This document shows, piece by piece, positions 61,210 through 64,000 of a stretch of DNA of 64,000 nucleotides. The position numbers and the translations under genes were made by a program. Under the pieces are notes generated by a model, which saw only the letters and a list, made by a program, of their open reading frames with translations, ran no database searches and had not been told where the DNA came from. This DNA is from Actinoplanes sp. SE50/110 (GTDB taxonomy: Bacteria; Actinomycetota; Actinomycetes; Mycobacteriales; Micromonosporaceae): positions 7,000,001 through 7,064,000 of the forward strand of contig NZ_LT827010.1 in assembly GCF_900119315.1 (NCBI RefSeq), in the 5' to 3' direction. Positions within the stretch are counted from its first letter, which is position 1. Every line of letters starts with the position of its first letter.

Positions 61210-62501
61210 CAGACGAGCTCCCGCGCGCACCGGAAGCCGCTGAAGATCTGCCGCCGGATCGGGTGGTCCCAGTTGCGGAACGTGCCGCGGCAGGCGGCCG
61301 CGTCGGTGCCGAACGAGCCGCCGCGCAGCACCTTGTAGTCACCGCCGAAGAAGACCTCGGAGTACTCGGCGTACGGGAACACCCGGAATCCGGGATAGCC
61401 GTGCCAGTCGGTCGATGTCCATTCCCAGACATCGCCGATCAGCTGGTGCACGCCCAGCGGCGACGCGCCGGCCGGATACGCCCCGGCCGGCGCCGGCGCG
61501 AGATGCCGCTGCCCGAGGTTGGCGTGTTCCGGGCCGGGCGGCTCGTCGCCCCACGGGAAGCGGCGGGAGCGGCCGGTCGCCGGGTCCCAGCGGGCGGCCT
61601 TCTCCCACTCGGCCTCGGTGGGCAGCCGTTTCCCGGCCCAGGCCGCGTACGCCTCGGCCTCGAAGTAGTCGACGTGCACCACCGGCTCGTCGCCGGCGAT
61701 CGGGCTGATCCGGCCGAACCGCCGGTAGAGCCAGGCGTCACCGTCGCGCAGCCAGTGCATCGGCGCGGTCAGCCCGGCCTCGTGCCGGTGCGTCCAGCCC
61801 CGCGCCGACCACCAGCGCGGGTCGTCGTAGCCGCCGGCGTCGATGAAGGCGAGGTAGTCACTGTTGGACACCGGGGTGGCGTCGATCAGGAACGCCGGGA
61901 CCTCGACGGTGTGCGCCGGCCGCTCGTTGTCCAGCGCCCACGGGTCGGTGTCGGTGCCCATGGTGAACGGGCCGCCGGGGATCAGCACCTCGCCGCGCAC
62001 CCGGGCGTCCCCGGGCGGGGGCGGCGGGGCGGAGAGCACCGGCGAGCCGCCGCGCAGCTGGTGGGTGGCGAGCATGGTCTCGTCGTGCTGCTGCTCGTGT
62101 TGCACGATCATGCCGAACGCGAAGCCACCGGCGAGCAGCGGCCGCTCGTCCAGGCGCACCCGGTCGAGCACGTCGAGCGCCTTGTCCCGCACCTGGCCGA
62201 TGTATCGGCGCGCCTCGGCCGGGTCGAGCAGCGGCAGGGCGGGGCGGTCGCTGCGGGCGTGCTGGAACGCGTCGTACAACTCGTCGATGTCCTGACGCAC
62301 CGGCTCGCGGCCGCCGACGTCCCGGACCAGCCAGAGCTCCTCCTGGTTGCCGACGTGCGCGAGGTCCCAGACCAGCGGCGACATCAGCGGCGAGTGCTGC
62401 GCGACGAGGTCGTCGTCGTCGACCGCGTCGGTCAGCAGGGCGGTGCGGGCCCGCGATCGCTCCAATTCGGCGGCGATCAGGTTCTTGTCGGGGTTGATCA
62501 T
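61209..62501 (-). CDS. egtB: hercynine-gamma-glutamylcysteine synthase EgtB
   Basis: The 430-residue product has a DinB-like N-terminal domain with the iron histidines (His49 in DLAHVGN, His135 and His139 in QHEQQHDE) and a C-terminal FGE-sulfatase-like domain (VLIPGGPFTMGTD, RLPTEAEWEKAARWD, GDVWEWTSTDWH, VLRGGSFGTD). The non-heme iron enzyme couples hercynine to gamma-glutamylcysteine with oxygen. It overlaps egtA by 4 bp. Confidence 0.95.
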   Translation of the reverse strand: MINPDKNLIAAELERSRARTALLTDAVDDDDLVAQHSPLMSPLVWDLAHVGNQEELWLVRDVGGREPVRQDIDELYDAFQHARSDRPALPLLDPAEARRYIGQVRDKALDVLDRVRLDERPLLAGGFAFGMIVQHEQQHDETMLATHQLRGGSPVLSAPPPPPGDARVRGEVLIPGGPFTMGTDTDPWALDNERPAHTVEVPAFLIDATPVSNSDYLAFIDAGGYDDPRWWSARGWTHRHEAGLTAPMHWLRDGDAWLYRRFGRISPIAGDEPVVHVDYFEAEAYAAWAGKRLPTEAEWEKAARWDPATGRSRRFPWGDEPPGPEHANLGQRHLAPAPAGAYPAGASPLGVHQLIGDVWEWTSTDWHGYPGFRVFPYAEYSEVFFGGDYKVLRGGSFGTDAAACRGTFRNWDHPIRRQIFSGFRCARELV

Positions 62502-63679
62502 CGAGCGTTCCCCTTCAGGCGCGCGTCAACAACATCGGAAACCTGCTTTCGGACGACGTCATCCAGCCCCGTCCGGTCGAAGTGCCGGCAGGCGAGCTCG
62601 GCCAGTCCGGCCGCCGCCGCGCGGACCGCCGGATCCCGCAGCCCGTCCCGTGCCGCGGCCCGCCACCGCCCCGCGACCGGCGCCGCGATCTCCCGGCCCT
62701 GAGCGGTGATCACGTCGTCGGCCATCAGCGCGGTCAGCACCGCGGCCGGGGCGATCCAGTCCGGCCCCGGCTGGGTGTCGAGGTAGCGCACCTCCAGGTA
62801 GCCGCGCGGGCGCACCGGCGGGAACAGGGTGCTGAGGTGATACTCCAGATCGGACACGGTCGGTGTGCCGTCGGTGATCCAGTCGGCGAAGGTCACCCCG
62901 GGCGGCGCGTCCCACCGCCCGTCGTCGCGCCGCACGCAGAGCAGTGGCGCGTCGAGCGCGTACCGGGCCCAGTCCTCGGCCGGGGAGCCGGACTCCCGGA
63001 AGGCCGGGCCGGCGCGCCGGGGGTCGATGCCGTACCAGGCGGCCATCCGGGCCGACGCCCAGCCGGTGTCCCGCCCGGCGTGCACCGCCGAATTCGCGAA
63101 CAGCGCCAGCAGCGGCGGCCCGAAGTCGTGCAGCGCCGCCCACCGGCCGGCGATCTGGTGGGCCTCCCCGGCGTCGAGGCAGACCTGCAGTCCCGCGGTG
63201 CCGGTCATCATGGTGCGCCCAGCGCGGTCGAAGGAGCGTTCCATCGCGGCGTACCGCGGCGTGTCCAGGATCCGGGCGGGTTCCCGGTGCTCGTCGATGC
63301 CCCGGTCGCCGAGGCGCAGGCCGGCCCGGGCGAGCATCCCGGCCAGGGCGGCGTGGTCGGCGGTGACCGCCGCGTGCAGGGCGGGCAGCGCATCGGCCGG
63401 CGCCGACGAGATCTCCAACTGACCGCCGGGTTCGGCGGTGACCGTGCCGCCGCCGGGCAGCGGCACCGGTTGCGGATTGCCGAGGGCGGCCGGCGCGTGC
63501 ACCCCCAACGCGTCACGCAGGTCCGCGGCCGGGACCGGGACGGCCGGGTCATCCACGTGGTGTGTGGTCCATTCCAGCTCGACGCCGAGATGGCGTGGCG
63601 GGCCGGTCTTGAAGCAGATGCCGGAGATGTGTTCGATCGCTTCCGCGGCTCCCCGCAGCACTCGATCGGCCGAACTCAT
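62498..63679 (-). CDS. egtA: glutamate-cysteine ligase of ergothioneine synthesis (EgtA)
   Basis: ATG 63679 (MSSADRVLRGAAEAIEHISG) gives 393 residues; a further ATG at 63721 adds a random-looking leader. The GCS2-type core is visible: HLGVELEWTTHHVDD at the start and LQVCLDAG with SAVHAGRDTGWASARM in the middle. It makes gamma-glutamylcysteine. It heads the egtABCD run. No EgtE lyase is seen in the window, so the last step must be done by a gene elsewhere. Confidence 0.92.
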   Translation of the reverse strand: MSSADRVLRGAAEAIEHISGICFKTGPPRHLGVELEWTTHHVDDPAVPVPAADLRDALGVHAPAALGNPQPVPLPGGGTVTAEPGGQLEISSAPADALPALHAAVTADHAALAGMLARAGLRLGDRGIDEHREPARILDTPRYAAMERSFDRAGRTMMTGTAGLQVCLDAGEAHQIAGRWAALHDFGPPLLALFANSAVHAGRDTGWASARMAAWYGIDPRRAGPAFRESGSPAEDWARYALDAPLLCVRRDDGRWDAPPGVTFADWITDGTPTVSDLEYHLSTLFPPVRPRGYLEVRYLDTQPGPDWIAPAAVLTALMADDVITAQGREIAAPVAGRWRAAARDGLRDPAVRAAAAGLAELACRHFDRTGLDDVVRKQVSDVVDARLKGNAR

Positions 63680-63715
63680 GCTCCCCCTCGGGCCGTCGGA
63701 AGACCGGAGCCGGAA

Positions 63716-63732
63716 GATCACCTAGGGTGATC
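63716..63732. promoter_or_regulatory. palindrome upstream of egtA
   Basis: GATCACC-TAG-GGTGATC is a perfect 7+3+7 inverted repeat ending 37 bp upstream of the egtA start. It could be a repressor site for the ergothioneine operon; which regulator is unknown. Confidence 0.45.
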
Positions 63733-63846
63733 GAGGCGCTCCGATCCGTGCGAACCCTTTGGACCCTACCGGGATCCGGCCCGATCCGCCCACTCGGGCA
63801 TCGACTGTTTCCACGATCGTCAACCCACGGTCCGGTGACTCTAAAA

Positions 63847-63884
63847 GTTCCGGAACCGACCCGGGGTGCCGGAACCGGTTCCGG
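63847..63884. promoter_or_regulatory. LacI-type operators before the GH3 gene
   Basis: CCGGAACCGGTTCCGG (63869-63884) is a perfect 16-bp palindrome of the LacI type, and GTTCCGGAAC (63847-63856) is a shorter related one. They lie 69 to 106 bp upstream of the GH3 start. Confidence 0.65.
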
Positions 63885-63952
63885 ACTGGAAGACTCCATC
63901 ACGTTCGTGTTTGGCAGACCGTGCTTCGCGGTCGTGACGACCGGAGGCCCGC

Positions 63953-64000
63953 ATGCCCGCGGAAACCCCCTACCTCGACCCTGCGCTCCCCGTGGAGCAG
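63953..64000 (+). CDS. GH3 beta-glucosidase, N-terminal end
   Basis: Only the first 16 codons are visible (MPAETPYLDPALPVEQ). The ATG follows CCGGAGG. The opening YLDPALPVE is the usual start of secreted or cytosolic family 3 beta-glucosidases (YLDPSLPVEERVEDLL), and the LacI-type palindromes upstream fit a sugar-controlled glycosidase. The call rests on those 16 residues and the context only; the rest of the gene is outside the window. Confidence 0.5.
   Translation, partial: MPAETPYLDPALPVEQ

Noticed and set aside
63549..63902. A small frame upstream of egtA on the minus strand
   Set aside because: It overlaps egtA in another frame, has no ribosome binding site and no family resemblance.

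Overview
The window is 64 kb of very GC-rich chromosomal DNA from an actinomycete. The gene families (SigE-type sigma factor, XRE/DUF397 pairs, HelD, ergothioneine and ArgJ-type arginine pathways, LacI-controlled malEFG without its own ATPase, DUF4232 lipoprotein) and the codon use point to Micromonosporaceae, most likely an Actinoplanes-like organism; that placement is inference, not a database match. I see no rRNA, tRNA, CRISPR, transposase, integrase or prophage gene.

Layout. 1-1 kb: the end of a PPK2 polyphosphate kinase gene and a small secreted protein. 1-7.7 kb (minus): a carbohydrate phosphotransferase locus, namely a DeoR regulator and 1-phosphofructokinase, then a mannitol-type IIC, IIB and IIA, a zinc dehydrogenase, HPr and enzyme I, so most of a PTS is in one place. 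8.3-14.2 kb: a LysR/MFS divergent pair, an adenylate kinase gene string, and agmatinase beside a TetR regulator with a 31-bp palindrome in the agmatinase promoter. 14.2-29.6 kb: a mixed region with a CAP protein, an XRE/DUF397 group, a 3-methyladenine glycosylase, HelD, a PhoD phosphatase, several secreted or membrane proteins of unknown role, a TauE exporter and two EAL-domain gene remnants.

29.7-40 kb: the maltose/maltodextrin locus malE-malF-malG followed by a giant secreted amylase-pullulanase (minus), with the LacI-type regulator malR divergent. A 570-bp gene-free stretch after malR is crowded with sugar-operator-like motifs. 40.5-43.1 kb: dapE and a detached argH. 43-48 kb: a GT-like (PIG-V) membrane protein, a DUF4232 lipoprotein, a membrane protein and a TetR/hydrolase divergent pair with two operators. 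48.2-56 kb: argC-J-B-D-F-R-X-G, an unbroken run in which nearly every stop overlaps the next start; X (53853-54746) is a protein I do not recognise. 56-59.2 kb: a SigE-family sigma factor coupled to a membrane-anchored HAF-repeat protein, a lipoprotein and a YdeI-like protein. 59.3-63.7 kb: a 26-bp tandem repeat array and the ergothioneine operon egtA-B-C-D. The last 48 bases are the start of a GH3 beta-glucosidase preceded by LacI-type palindromes.

How the genes fit together: the window is mostly central and accessory metabolism: sugar uptake by two routes (PTS and ABC), starch breakdown outside the cell, arginine and lysine/DAP biosynthesis, thiol chemistry (ergothioneine), and local regulators with recognisable binding palindromes. 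The points most worth a second look are the unknown gene locked into the arginine operon, the orphan operator region after malR, the EAL remnants, and the PTS operon in which a zinc dehydrogenase sits where MtlD would be expected.
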